From Clostridia bacterium (lineage in GTDB: Bacteria > Bacillota > Clostridia > Christensenellales > Aristaeellaceae), in the NCBI GenBank assembly GCA_017433405.1, contig JAFRHH010000078.1, forward strand, positions 1 to 35,922: 35,922 bases of DNA, read 5' to 3'. The position numbers and the translations under genes were made by a program. Within the stretch, counting starts at the first letter, position 1. Each line of letters begins with the position of its first letter. Below are positions 15,031 through 24,065 of this stretch, piece after piece. The notes beneath the pieces were generated by a model. It did no database searches. It was not told where the DNA came from and was given only the letters and a program-made list of their open reading frames with translations.

Positions 15031-15632
15031 CAGAAGGCCTTCAGGATCCTCAGGCCCGTTTCGCCGCTCTTTTCCGGATGAAACTGGCAGCCGAACAGGT
15101 TGTCCCGCCAGACGCAGGCCGTCAGCTCCGCGCCGTATTCCGCCGTCGCCGCCAAGGAATCCCCGCAGCCGACCGCGCTGTAGGAATGCACGAAATAGAC
15201 GTGCTCCCCCTCCCGGATACGGCGGAAGAGCGGGCAGTCCGGCCGTTTGAAAATCAGGGCGTTCCATCCCATCTGGGGAATCTTGAGCCCGGGGCCGATT
15301 CGCTCCGCGATCGGCCGGATCTCTCCCCGGAGGAGGCCCAGCCCCGGGTGCTCGCCGTATTCCAGGCTGCGGTCGAAGAGCAGCTGCATGCCCAGACAGA
15401 TCCCCATGACGGGCTTTCCGGCGCGTACCGCCTCCCGGACCGCTTCGTCCAGCCCGCTTTCCGCGAGCCTGGCTGCCGCGTCGGCAAAGGCGCCGACCCC
15501 CGGCAGAATCACCCGGTCCGCCCGGCGGATTTTCTCCGGAGAGGAGGTCACCTCCGCCGCCTCGCCGATGGCCGCGAAGGAGGACCGGAGGGAGAACAGG
15601 TTTCCGACACCGTAATCAATCAGGGCGACCAT
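15021..15632 (-). CDS. hisH: Imidazole glycerol phosphate synthase glutaminase subunit
   Basis: The product is 203 residues from MVALIDYGVGNL. The class I amidotransferase triad is visible: Cys79 in GICLGMQ, and His/Glu in QFHPEKSGETG. It passes ammonia to HisF. The frame is open for 17 further codons upstream, but the ATG at 15632 gives the family N-terminus and has AAAGGAG 7 bases before it. That ribosome-binding site lies inside the extra copy of the hisB tail, and the start overlaps the copied stop codon as TGATG. Confidence 0.95.
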   Translation of the reverse strand: MVALIDYGVGNLFSLRSSFAAIGEAAEVTSSPEKIRRADRVILPGVGAFADAAARLAESGLDEAVREAVRAGKPVMGICLGMQLLFDRSLEYGEHPGLGLLRGEIRPIAERIGPGLKIPQMGWNALIFKRPDCPLFRRIREGEHVYFVHSYSAVGCGDSLAATAEYGAELTACVWRDNLFGCQFHPEKSGETGLRILKAFCEA

Positions 15633-15661
15633 CAGAGAGCTCCTTTCGTCGGGGGAATCTT
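15632..15661 (-). repeat. Second, diverged copy of the hisB 3' end before hisH
   Basis: 15632-15661 matches 15685-15714 at 25 of 30 positions, offset 53. The copy reads KIPPTKGAL-stop against EIPSTKGVL-stop in the gene. The copied ACGAAAGGAGCT contains the hisH ribosome-binding site (AAAGGAG), and the copied stop overlaps the hisH ATG as TGATG. In the real gene end the same place reads AAAGGCG, no longer a ribosome-binding site. Confidence 0.9.
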
Positions 15662-15684
15662 CACGCGGATCAACCGGGCGCACG

Positions 15685-16272
15685 TCAGAGCACGCCTTTC
15701 GTCGAGGGAATCTCCCCGGCGGCGGCGGGATCGATGGCGACCGCGGCCCGCAGGCTTCGGGCGGCGCTCTTGAAGGCGCCCTCGATAATATGATGGCTGT
15801 TCAGGCCCTCCAGCTGCTTCAGATGAAGGGTGCAGCGGGCGTTTCGCGCAAAGGCCTCAAAGAACTCCCGCACCAGCTCCGTATCAAAGGTTCCGACCTT
15901 TTCCGTCGGGATCCGGAGATCGAAGGAGAGAAAGCCCCGGCCGGAGAGGTCCACGGCGGTCAGGATCAGCGCCTCGTCCATCGGAAGCATCGCGCTGCCG
16001 TAGCGGCTGGTTCCACGCTTGTCCCCGAGGGCCCGGTCGAAGGCTTCCCCCAGGGCGATGCCGATATCCTCGACGCTGTGGTGGTCGTCGACCCAGGTGT
16101 CCCCTTTGCACGCCACCGCCAGGTCGAAGCGGCCGTGGCGGGCCAGGAGGGTCAGCATATGGTCCAGGAAGCCGACCCCCGTATGAATGTCGCTTTTTCC
16201 GCTTCCGTCCAGATCCAGCCGGATCCGGATCTCCGTTTCCCCGGTCCGGCGTTCAATCTCCGCCTGGCGCAT
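15685..16272 (-). CDS. hisB: Imidazoleglycerol-phosphate dehydratase
   Basis: The product is 195 residues, the monofunctional form. It dehydrates IGP (step 6). The two manganese-binding repeats are visible: [14 protein letters not shown] with [16 protein letters not shown], and the second half [38 protein letters not shown]. The start at 16272 follows GGAGG at 9 bases and matches the family N-terminus ([15 protein letters not shown]). Its 3' end is duplicated downstream. Confidence 0.95.
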   Translation of the reverse strand: MRQAEIERRTGETEIRIRLDLDGSGKSDIHTGVGFLDHMLTLLARHGRFDLAVACKGDTWVDDHHSVEDIGIALGEAFDRALGDKRGTSRYGSAMLPMDEALILTAVDLSGRGFLSFDLRIPTEKVGTFDTELVREFFEAFARNARCTLHLKQLEGLNSHHIIEGAFKSAARSLRAAVAIDPAAAGEIPSTKGVL

Positions 16273-16311
16273 TCTGATTATCCTCCATTTTTCTTCCCAC
16301 TCAGTTGTTTT

Positions 16312-16344
16312 CTTCAGGATGGTCTCCGCGGCGGATACCAGCTT
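16312..16344 (-). repeat. Second, diverged copy of the hisC 3' end before hisB
   Basis: 16312-16344 matches 16356-16388 at 30 of 33 positions, offset 44. The copy encodes [11 protein letters not shown] against [11 protein letters not shown] in HisC. It starts exactly at the hisC stop codon, so the 44-base unit is a perfect head-to-tail tandem. One difference is silent and two are conservative (A to S, A to T). The hisB ribosome-binding site TGGAGG follows about 30 bases on. Confidence 0.9.
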
Positions 16345-17408
16345 CAGCGACTCTCCTTCAGGATGGCCTCCGCGGCGGCCACCAGCTTCTCCATCTCCGC
16401 CCTGCTTCCGACGGTAATCCGGTTGTAGTCCCGGATTCGCTCGGCGGAAAAGTGGCGGATCAGGATTCTCTTTTCCCGCAGCTTCCGGTACAGCGTCTCC
16501 CCGTCCACCGCCGGATGGCGGGCAAAGAGGAAGTTCGTCCGGCTGTCCGTCAGAATGAAGCCCAGGCGTCGCAGCGCTCCCGCCGCCCATTCGCGGTTTT
16601 TCTGAATCGTCCGGCAGTTCTCCTGCGTATATTTCTCCTGGGCCAGGCAGGCGATCCCCGCCGCGGCCGTCATCCGGTTCACGCTGTAGGGATGGACGGC
16701 ATAGCGGATCGTATTCAGATCCTGAATCAGGTCCGGATTTCCGGCGGCGAAGCCCAGCCGCCCGCCGGCCAGGGATCGGGACTTGCTGAAGGTCTGGACG
16801 ACCAGGAGGTTATCGTGCTCCCGGATCAGCGGAAGGCAGCTCTCCGCGCCGAAATCCACATAGGCCTCATCCACGACGCAGATGGTATAGGGGTTCCGCT
16901 CCAGGATTCCCTCGATCTCCTTCCGCCCCAGGGCCAGCCCCGTGGGCGCGTTGGGATTGGCGATAAAGACGGTTCCCCCCGCGTGATAATAGTCCGCCGG
17001 ATCCAGGGTCAGATCCGCCTTCAGCGGGATCTCCCGGAATGGCACCCGGGCGGACTGGGCAAAAACCGGATAAAAACCGTAGGTAATATCGGCGAAGACC
17101 GCAGGCGTATGCCTGCTGCAAAAGGCCAGAAAGGCGAAGAAGAGGGCTTCATCCGAGCCGTTGGTCGCCATCAGCTCCTCCGGCTTCAGCCCCGTCGCCG
17201 CCGACAGCGCTTCCCGCAACTCCCGGCTCTCCGGATCCGAGTACAGATGAAGCCGCCGGCTTTCCCGCTCCACCGCCTCCGTCACCGCCGGATGGGGCGG
17301 AAAGGGGCTTTCATTGGTGTTCAGCTTGATATAGACCCCGTCCCGGGGCTGCTCCCCGGGCGTATAGGGATCCAGATCCGCGTACTCCTCCGAAAAAAAG
17401 CGGCTCAT
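16344..17408 (-). CDS. hisC: Histidinol-phosphate aminotransferase
   Basis: The product is 354 residues from [20 protein letters not shown]. It is a fold-type I PLP enzyme that transaminates imidazole acetol phosphate (step 7). [14 protein letters not shown] at the N-terminus, [17 protein letters not shown] and the Schiff-base lysine in [15 protein letters not shown] are in order. The frame is open eight codons upstream into a dispersed repeat; the ATG at 17408 has GAGGAGG 8 bases before it and is preferred. Confidence 0.95.
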   Translation of the reverse strand: MSRFFSEEYADLDPYTPGEQPRDGVYIKLNTNESPFPPHPAVTEAVERESRRLHLYSDPESRELREALSAATGLKPEELMATNGSDEALFFAFLAFCSRHTPAVFADITYGFYPVFAQSARVPFREIPLKADLTLDPADYYHAGGTVFIANPNAPTGLALGRKEIEGILERNPYTICVVDEAYVDFGAESCLPLIREHDNLLVVQTFSKSRSLAGGRLGFAAGNPDLIQDLNTIRYAVHPYSVNRMTAAAGIACLAQEKYTQENCRTIQKNREWAAGALRRLGFILTDSRTNFLFARHPAVDGETLYRKLREKRILIRHFSAERIRDYNRITVGSRAEMEKLVAAAEAILKESR

Positions 17409-17416
17409 TTCTGTTT

Positions 17417-17465
17417 CCTCCTCTGTGAACATCAGTTCACGTCTGCCATTCCGCGACGGATGACG
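17417..17465 (-). repeat. Dispersed SD-bearing repeat, copy between hisD and hisC
   Basis: Minus strand: CGTCATCCGTCGCGGAATGG, CAGACGTGAACTGATGTTCA, CAGAGGAGG. The hairpin GTGAAC/GTTCAC has loop TGAT. It occupies most of the 81-base hisD-hisC spacer and provides the hisC ribosome-binding site. Confidence 0.8.
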
Positions 17466-17489
17466 GCGGCGCGGCCTGACGTGGAGCTG

Positions 17490-18763
<1,274 letters not shown>

Positions 18764-18767
<4 letters not shown>

Positions 18768-19390
18768 TCCCGCTCCCCTCCTTTTTCCAGCGCTCCCGTC
18801 AGCCGTTCGATGGCTTCCGTTTTGAATTTGAACCCGGACTTATTGGCGATCAGCCGGGCCGAGATGGGCACGATGGTCTCGATGACCTCCAGATGGTTTT
18901 CCCGCAGGGTCGTGCCCGTTTCGACAATATCCACGATCACGTCGGAAAGCCCCAGGATCGGCGCAATTTCAATCGAGCCGTTCAGGTGGATGATATCGAT
19001 GTCCCGGCCCCGGGCGGTGTAAAAATCCCGGGCGATCCGGCTGAACTTCGTCGCCACCCGCAGCGTCCGGTCCGGGCGATCCTCAAAGCCCTCCGGCGCC
19101 GCCACCGCCATCCGGCATTTTCCGATATTCAGGTCCAGCAGCTCATACACGTCCGGCCGGTATTCCAGCAGAATATCCTTTCCCGCCACCCCGACGTCCG
19201 CCGCTCCGCGCTCCACGTAGATCGCCACATCGGAGGGCTTCACCCAGAAATAACGAACCTGCGCCGCCTCGTTTTCAAAGATCAGCTTCCGGCTGTTTTC
19301 CAGCACCGCCGGGCATTCAAAGCCCGCCCGTGCAAACATGCCGTAAACCTTTTCTCCCAGTCTTCCCTTGGGAAGCGCGATGTTAAGCAT
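18764..19390 (-). CDS. hisG: ATP phosphoribosyltransferase catalytic subunit, short form
   Basis: The product is 208 residues. It lacks the C-terminal histidine-binding domain of long HisG and therefore needs HisZ, which is encoded immediately upstream. MLNIALPKGRLGEKVYG at the N-terminus, the substrate-binding region around ADVGVAGKDIL and the PRPP loop DIVETGTTLREN are visible. It overlaps hisZ by 8 bases and hisD by 4. Confidence 0.95.
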
Positions 19391-20330
19391 GGACTTTTTC
19401 CACCTCCGTCAGGCGCTCCAGGGGATCCAGAAAAACCGCGAAGCCGATGGCCCGGTCCCGCCGCCCCATGGTCCGCATCAGGGTGTCGTACTGCCCGCCG
19501 CTGAGCACGCAGTCCGGAATGCCGCTGATAAAGCCCCTGCAGATAATCCCGTTATAGTACTTCAGATTGCCGGTGGCTGAAAAATCGATCCGGATCCGGC
19601 CTTCCGCCTCCGTCCCGGTGAAGACCGTCAGAGCCCGGCTCAGCTCCGCCGCGGCGCTCCCGCATCCGAAGTCCGCCGCCAGCTGCCGCACGGCCGGCAT
19701 GACGCTCCGGGGCGTTCCCCCCAGAGTCAGCAGCCTGCGCAGCGGCTCCTCCGCTCCCTCCGCCAGGCCGCTCTCCCGGCAGATTCCGCTGATTCCGTGA
19801 AGATTCTTTTCCCCGGCGCATTCGAGGATACGCTCCCTGGCCCGCGGATTGGGCGCCAGCATGTCCACGAAAGCCTCCAGGATCCCCAGATGGCTGACCT
19901 CCAGCACATGGTTCTCCGCGCACAGCTTCAGGCTCTCCGACGCCAGCTTCAGCACCTCCGCCGTCTCCCCGTCCCGAAGGTCCCCGGTGCACTCCAGCCC
20001 CACCTGGGTCTGCTCCCGAAACCCGTCCGCCGCCCCGGTCACCCGGTATACATGCTCATGATAGTAAAGCCGCCGAACCTCGCCGGGGGTATCCTTTCCA
20101 TTCTTGACGATAGAAAGCGTCACATCCGGCTTGAGCGCCATGAGCCGCCCGCCCGTGTCCGTAAAGGTAATCACCCCGTCGGAAAACAGAAAGTCCCGGT
20201 GGCGGCTGTAAAGATCGTATTCCTCAAACTTGCTCATCCGGTAGCGGCTATACCCGTATCCCGCGTACAGTTCCCTCAGCCGGAACCCGATCTTTTCCCG
20301 GGTATCCATCACCCGATCGTCAATGGTCAT
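19383..20330 (-). CDS. hisZ: ATP phosphoribosyltransferase regulatory subunit
   Basis: The product is 315 residues with the class II synthetase fold of HisRS but without a full catalytic set. RLMALKPDVTLSIVKNG and the motif-2-like RLYYHEHVYRV are characteristic. HisZ forms an octamer with short HisG and confers histidine feedback. It is the first gene of the operon. The ATG at 20330 is 10 bases after GAGGAGG from a dispersed repeat copy, and a promoter lies about 65 bases upstream. Confidence 0.93.
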   Translation of the reverse strand: MTIDDRVMDTREKIGFRLRELYAGYGYSRYRMSKFEEYDLYSRHRDFLFSDGVITFTDTGGRLMALKPDVTLSIVKNGKDTPGEVRRLYYHEHVYRVTGAADGFREQTQVGLECTGDLRDGETAEVLKLASESLKLCAENHVLEVSHLGILEAFVDMLAPNPRARERILECAGEKNLHGISGICRESGLAEGAEEPLRRLLTLGGTPRSVMPAVRQLAADFGCGSAAAELSRALTVFTGTEAEGRIRIDFSATGNLKYYNGIICRGFISGIPDCVLSGGQYDTLMRTMGRRDRAIGFAVFLDPLERLTEVEKVHA

Positions 20331-20340
20331 CGGTCCTTTT

Positions 20341-20382
20341 CCTCCTCTGTGAACATCCGTACACGCCTGCCTTTCCGGCCGG
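20341..20382 (-). repeat. Dispersed SD-bearing repeat, copy in the hisZ leader
   Basis: Minus strand: CCGGCCGGAAAGGCAGGCGT, GTACGGATGTTCACAGAGGA, GG. The hairpin has one T-T mismatch (GTGTAC/GTTCAC). It carries the hisZ ribosome-binding site and makes up most of the 5' leader of the operon. Confidence 0.7.
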
Positions 20383-20393
20383 AATTCTTTATT

Positions 20394-20422
20394 ACGATAT
20401 CACTTTACCGTGGTAAAGTCAA
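20394..20422 (-). promoter_or_regulatory. his operon promoter with palindromic operator
   Basis: TTGACT (20417-20422), 17-base spacer, TATCGT (20394-20399). The palindrome ACTTTACC-GT-GGTAAAGT (20402-20419) fills the spacer and covers the last three bases of the -35, a classic repressor position. The leader of about 57 bases shows no T-box or histidine-rich leader peptide. A TrpR-like YerC/HisR repressor is a reasonable candidate but this is inference. Confidence 0.7.
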
Positions 20423-20430
20423 CCCTTTTC

Positions 20431-20475
20431 TTCTCCGTGACCGTCAGTTCACGTCAGTCTTTCCGTCAAACGACG
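20431..20475 (-). repeat. Dispersed repeat, worn copy upstream of the his promoter
   Basis: Minus strand: CGTCGTTTGACGGAAAGACT, GACGTGAACTGACGGTCACG, GAGAA. It matches the repeat through GACGTGAACTGACG and is the only upstream copy that does not lead into a start codon; its end abuts the -35 of the his promoter. Confidence 0.55.
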
Positions 20476-20570
20476 CCTTCCGGTGCAATCGAATATTCGA
20501 CATTTTAATTCAGAGTCCTTTCTTTTTTCTGTTTTTTGGTTACAAGGTGATTACAATTTAGCGAAGTCTC

Positions 20571-20599
20571 TTTTCAAACCATTTTTGCTTCTGTATAAT
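20571..20599 (+). promoter_or_regulatory. Promoter of the SH3-repeat gene
   Basis: TATAAT (20594-20599) is a perfect -10 with TTTTCA 17 bases upstream (20571-20576). The leader is about 50 bases. This promoter diverges from the his promoter; the 324-base space between the two genes holds both promoters and two copies of the dispersed repeat, and I see nothing else in it. Confidence 0.6.
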
Positions 20600-20654
20600 G
20601 GCCTTGCTTACCCGGACTGTAATCATTTATATGTTTTTACTAAGGAGGTTTCCC

Positions 20655-21650
20655 ATGAAAAGGCGTATTGTCGCACTCCTGGTGGCCCTTGTGGTTCTGA
20701 CGCTTTCCGGTGCCGCGGCGGCCGCTACCTACTATCATGTAAATACCAGCTGGCTGAAGCTGAGGGACGCGCCCTCCTCCTCCGCCGGCGTAATGGACAG
20801 CTACCGGCAGGATTTCGCCGCCACCATCGTCAAAAAGATCAACGCCACCTGGTCGCAGATTAAATTCACCAACGGGAAAACGGGCTACGCGATGACCTCG
20901 TACCTGACCCCGACCAAAAAGACCTATTATGCCTGGGTCACGGCGAATACGACCTATATGCGTTCCGGCCCCTCGACAACCTTCTCCGCCCTCTATACCC
21001 TGAACAAGGGCTCCAAGGTCACGGTGCTCTCCCACGGAACCGCCTTTGACTATGTGCGCAGCGGCTCGGCCTACGGCTATGTCCGGAATAATTATCTGAG
21101 CACCAAGTCCGTGAAGAGCGACGGCAACCCCACCGCCGCGGCGCCGGTGGCGGCCAAAGGCTCCCGTACCCTTTCCGGAACGGTCTATGTGACCTGCCCC
21201 AACAAGGGCAGCGTAAACGTGCACCGCGGCGCCGGCATGGGCTATTCCAACGCCTACCGGGTGCGCTACGGCTGGGCCGTTCAGGTGCAGGAAAAGGTGG
21301 ATAACTCCTGGTATCGGATTTCCTATAACGGCCAGTCCGGCTACATTCTCGGCCAGTATCTGACTTCCTCCCGTCCGGCGGACGCGCCGGATGAGCCGGC
21401 TCCCGCTTCGGAGGAAGCCGCCGAAGAAGCGCCCGCCGCGCCTTCGGTTTCCTTCCCCTTTACCGGAACCATTACCTGCGCCGCCGGCGAAAAGGTCAAT
21501 GTGCGCGGCGGCCCCGGCCTGGGCCATGCCCACCGGGTCCGGCTCGATCCGGGTACCCAGGTGACCGTCCTGAGCTCCGCCAACGGCGACTGGTATCATA
21601 TCACCGTTGACGGAACAGAAGGCTATGTCATGAAGAAGTTTATCCGGTAA
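20655..21650 (+). CDS. Secreted protein with four bacterial SH3 domains
   Basis: The product is 331 residues from MKRRIVALLVALVVLTLSGA, a signal peptide cleaved after the alanine run near residue 24. Four SH3b repeats follow at about 25-86, 92-150, 174-238 and 268-331, each with the LNVRSGPS-like core (WLKLRDAPSSS, TYMRSGPSTTF, VNVHRGAGMGY, VNVRGGPGLGH) and ending in a GY-V/I strand. A Pro/Ala/Glu linker (240-266) separates the last. There is no catalytic domain, so it most likely binds cell-wall peptide or acts as an envelope adaptor. The start follows AAGGAGG. Confidence 0.85.
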   Translation: MKRRIVALLVALVVLTLSGAAAAATYYHVNTSWLKLRDAPSSSAGVMDSYRQDFAATIVKKINATWSQIKFTNGKTGYAMTSYLTPTKKTYYAWVTANTTYMRSGPSTTFSALYTLNKGSKVTVLSHGTAFDYVRSGSAYGYVRNNYLSTKSVKSDGNPTAAAPVAAKGSRTLSGTVYVTCPNKGSVNVHRGAGMGYSNAYRVRYGWAVQVQEKVDNSWYRISYNGQSGYILGQYLTSSRPADAPDEPAPASEEAAEEAPAAPSVSFPFTGTITCAAGEKVNVRGGPGLGHAHRVRLDPGTQVTVLSSANGDWYHITVDGTEGYVMKKFIR

Positions 21651-21669
21651 TGTTCCCGAAAACATCCTG

Positions 21670-21698
21670 CTGCCGCTGATCGCGCTGATCAGCGGCAG
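21670..21698 (+). terminator. Strong hairpin after the SH3-repeat gene
   Basis: CTGCCGCTGATC pairs perfectly with GATCAGCGGCAG over 12 bp around GCGCT. The following TCTTTC is only weakly T-rich, so termination may be partial and the next small gene could be read through. Confidence 0.6.
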
Positions 21699-21706
21699 TC
21701 TTTCAA

Positions 21707-21766
21707 GTTGCACAATCGTCATCCGTCGCAGAATGGCAGACGCAAAGGAACGTTCACAGAGGAGGA
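21707..21766 (+). repeat. Dispersed SD-bearing repeat, plus-strand copy
   Basis: Plus strand: GTTGCACAATCGTCATCCGT, CGCAGAATGGCAGACGCAAA, GGAACGTTCACAGAGGAGG. It is the only copy on this strand and it precedes the only rightward gene that has one, so orientation follows the gene. The left hairpin arm is lost. It shares GTTGCA-AATCGTCATCC with the copy at 24066, showing that the repeat extends further upstream than its core. Confidence 0.75.
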
Positions 21767-21773
21767 GATCATC

Positions 21774-22025
21774 ATGAAAAGCAGGAATTCCAGCGCGGTC
21801 TGCATCTTTATCGGCGCGCTGATGACGGTGGTCTTCGCGGTCGGAATCATCACCTCGCGGAATCCTTCCGCCCTCCTGCCGCCCCACCGTTATGACTACG
21901 CCCTGGAGGCCTTCTGCGCCTTCTGCCGGGACTGGTATCTTCCCGCGGGGATCATCGGGATCCCCCTGCTGCTGATCTCTCTGCTGATCAGCCTTCACCG
22001 CGAGCGGAAGGAGAGCCGGCGCTGA
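21774..22025 (+). CDS. Small two-helix membrane protein, function unknown
   Basis: The product is 83 residues from MKSRNSSAVCIFIGALMTVV. Hydrophobic helices at about 8-27 and 57-75 are joined by a loop with two cysteines and aromatic residues (FCAFCRDWYLP). The C-terminus HRERKESRR is strongly basic, hence probably cytoplasmic. No family is recognised. The ATG is preceded by GGAGGAG from a dispersed repeat. Its stop codon lies in the loop of the following terminator. Confidence 0.7.
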   Translation: MKSRNSSAVCIFIGALMTVVFAVGIITSRNPSALLPPHRYDYALEAFCAFCRDWYLPAGIIGIPLLLISLLISLHRERKESRR

Positions 22026-22046
22026 AAACGCGCCGGCTCCTTTTTC
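22013..22046 (+). terminator. Terminator after the small membrane protein
   Basis: GAGCCGGCGC (22013-22022) pairs with GCGCCGGCTC (22030-22039) over 10 bp, followed by CTTTTTC. The 5' arm is inside the last codons and the TGA stop is in the loop. Confidence 0.85.
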
Positions 22047-22066
22047 AGGACGTCATCCATTCGCTT

Positions 22067-22105
22067 TTCTCCGTGAATGCCGGCCTGCGTCCACCGTTCC
22101 GTCTC
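22067..22105 (-). repeat. Degenerate copy of the dispersed repeat after glmS
   Basis: Minus strand: GAGACGGAACGGTGGACGCA then GGCCGGCATTCACGGAGAA, aligning with ACGGAAAGGCAGACGTGAAC...GTTCACAGAGGA with many changes. It is followed by only a four-codon frame, so it may mark a lost gene downstream of glmS. Confidence 0.35.
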
Positions 22106-22110
22106 TCCGC

Positions 22111-23979
22111 TTACTCTACGGTCACACTCTTGGCCAGATTTCTCGGCTTGTCCACATCCAGCCCCCGGTTGACGCTGGTATAGTAGCCCAGCAGCTGCAG
22201 CGGAACGATGGCCAGGGACGCAAGAAAATGTTCATCGGTCTTCGGCACGTATACGGTGAAATTCACGGAATCCTCCACGGAGAAGTTTCCGTTGGTGGTC
22301 AGCCCCATCAGATAGGCTCCCCGACTCTTGCATTCCAGCATATTGCTCAGGGTCTTCTCGAAGAGATTTCCCTGGGTCAGCACGCCGATGACCAGCGTAT
22401 TCTGCTCAACCAGGCTGATCGTTCCGTGCTTCAGCTCGCCGGCGGCATAGGCTTCGGAATGAATATAGCTGATTTCCTTCATCTTCAGGCTGCCCTCAAG
22501 GCTGATTGCGTAATCCAGCCCCCGGCCGATAAAGAAGATATCGTGGGTATTGGCAATCTTGGAGGAAAACCACTGCAGCCGCTCCTTCTCCTCCAGGATC
22601 CTCCCGATCTGATCCGGAATCGCCTCCAGCGCCGCCAGATACCCGGCGGTCTGTTCCTCCGTGATTATTCCCCGCACCGCTGCCAGCTGAACCGCGAGCA
22701 CATCCATGGCGATCAGCTGAGCGCTGTAGGCCTTGGTGGTCGCAACGGCGATCTCCGGCCCCGCCAGCGTGTAGAGGGTATGATCCGCCTCCCGGGCGAT
22801 GGTGGAGCCAATGACGTTGACCACGGCCAGCGTCTTCGCCCCCCGCTCCTTCGCCACCCGGAGGGCCGCCAGGCTGTCGGCGGTCTCCCCGCTCTGGGAG
22901 ATCACGATCACCAGGGTATCAGGTGCCAGCGGAACGCTGCGGTACCGATACTCGCTGGCCAGCTCCACGCGGACCGGAATCCTGGCGAGATCTTCGATCA
23001 CATACTGGGAGGCCATTCCCACATGCCAGGCGGAGCCGCAGGCCACGATGTCGATCCGGCTGATTCCCCGCAGCATCTCCTCCGTCAGCCCGGTCTCCTC
23101 CAGGGTGATCTTCCCCTCCCGGACCAGGCTTCCCAGCGTTTCCCGGATCGCCTTTGGCTGCTCGTGGATCTCCTTGAGCATAAAATGTTCATAGCCGTCC
23201 TTCTCCGCGGCAGCCGTATCCCAGGTAATCTCCGTAACAGGCAGCTGTACCTCGTCCCCGTTCAGGTCATAGAACTTCACCGATCCGGGGCTGATCCGTC
23301 CCACCTGCAGATTGTCGATATAATAGACGCTGCGGGTAAACTTCAGGATCGCCGGAACGTCCGAAGCCAGGAAGGAAGCATCCTCCGAGGTTCCGATCAC
23401 CAGGGGCGAATCCTTCCGGGCTACAAAAATCTCCTCCGGATAATCCTTAAACATCAGGGCCAGGGCGTAGCTTCCCCGCACCCGGACCATGGTCCGGGTG
23501 ATGGCGTCCACCGGCCCGATCTTATATTTCTTATAGTAATAATCCACCAGCTTGACCACGACCTCCGTGTCCGTCTCGCTGTAGAAGGAATATCCGTGGC
23601 GCAGCAGCTTTTCCTTCAGCTCCGTAAAATTCTCGATGATGCCGTTATGCACACCTACCACGTCGCTCTCCACCGTTCCGCTGCCGGAGCCGGAGCAGTT
23701 CCCGCTCACGTGGGGATGAGCATTCACCATGCTCGGATCCCCATGGGTTGCCCAGCGGGTATGGCCGATGCCGCAGGTTCCCGGCAGGGCCCTTCCCTGA
23801 TCCGTCTTGTCCGCCAGGTGATAAAGCTTGCCGATGGCCTTCACCACCTCCGCCGGCGAAGACCCGTTCCGCACCGCCAGCCCCGCGGAGTCATATCCCC
23901 GGTATTCCAGCCGGGCCAGCCCGTCCAGCAGGATCGGCGCCGCCTGTACATGGCCTGTATATCCAACGATACCGCACAT
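22111..23979 (-). CDS. glmS: Glutamine--fructose-6-phosphate aminotransferase (isomerizing)
   Basis: The product is 622 residues. It makes glucosamine 6-phosphate for peptidoglycan. Cys after the initiator Met (MCGIVGYTG) is the Ntn glutaminase nucleophile. RWATHG and the DNNG-like GVHNGIIENF belong to the glutaminase. Two SIS domains follow (CGSAWHVGM, SQSGETADSLAALR, SYIHSEAYAAGELKHG) and the protein ends in the conserved KSVTVE. The start at 23979 follows GGGGAGG within a dispersed repeat. It has its own promoter and a structured leader of about 180 bases. RapZ, which in enterics controls glmS through GlmZ, is encoded elsewhere in this window. Confidence 0.97.
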   Translation of the reverse strand: MCGIVGYTGHVQAAPILLDGLARLEYRGYDSAGLAVRNGSSPAEVVKAIGKLYHLADKTDQGRALPGTCGIGHTRWATHGDPSMVNAHPHVSGNCSGSGSGTVESDVVGVHNGIIENFTELKEKLLRHGYSFYSETDTEVVVKLVDYYYKKYKIGPVDAITRTMVRVRGSYALALMFKDYPEEIFVARKDSPLVIGTSEDASFLASDVPAILKFTRSVYYIDNLQVGRISPGSVKFYDLNGDEVQLPVTEITWDTAAAEKDGYEHFMLKEIHEQPKAIRETLGSLVREGKITLEETGLTEEMLRGISRIDIVACGSAWHVGMASQYVIEDLARIPVRVELASEYRYRSVPLAPDTLVIVISQSGETADSLAALRVAKERGAKTLAVVNVIGSTIAREADHTLYTLAGPEIAVATTKAYSAQLIAMDVLAVQLAAVRGIITEEQTAGYLAALEAIPDQIGRILEEKERLQWFSSKIANTHDIFFIGRGLDYAISLEGSLKMKEISYIHSEAYAAGELKHGTISLVEQNTLVIGVLTQGNLFEKTLSNMLECKSRGAYLMGLTTNGNFSVEDSVNFTVYVPKTDEHFLASLAIVPLQLLGYYTSVNRGLDVDKPRNLAKSVTVE

Positions 23980-23987
23980 CTTTCCTT

Positions 23988-24033
23988 TCCTCCCCTAAAA
24001 CGGCAGTTCACGTCTGCCATGCTGTCCGGATGG
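23988..24033 (-). repeat. Dispersed SD-bearing repeat, copy next to glmS
   Basis: Minus strand: CCATCCGGACAGCATGGCAG, ACGTGAACTGCCGTTTTAGG, GGAGG. The right hairpin arm is changed to GTTTTAG, so the hairpin is lost while the ribosome-binding site remains. It is 77 bases from a second copy (24066-24121), a tandem arrangement; GGACAG/CTGTCC between them can pair. Confidence 0.7.
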
Positions 24034-24065
24034 ACAGAAAACCTGTCCCTGCTGTCCGGATTCCA

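Noticed and set aside
16292-16302. GAGTGGGAAGA on the minus strand between hisC and hisB, 10 of 11 matches to the guaA integration core
   Set aside because: It lies within the hisC/hisB duplicated spacer, has no element beside it, and one near match of 11 bases in 36 kb is not strong evidence.
20331-20393. T-box or histidine-rich leader peptide before hisZ
   Set aside because: The leader is only about 57 bases and is mostly the dispersed repeat; no T-box bulge sequence (TGGNACCGCG), no run of His codons, no terminator.
21774-22025. Small membrane protein as a holin partner of the SH3 protein
   Set aside because: Two helices and a basic tail fit many small proteins; the SH3 protein has no lytic domain, so a lysis pair is not supported.
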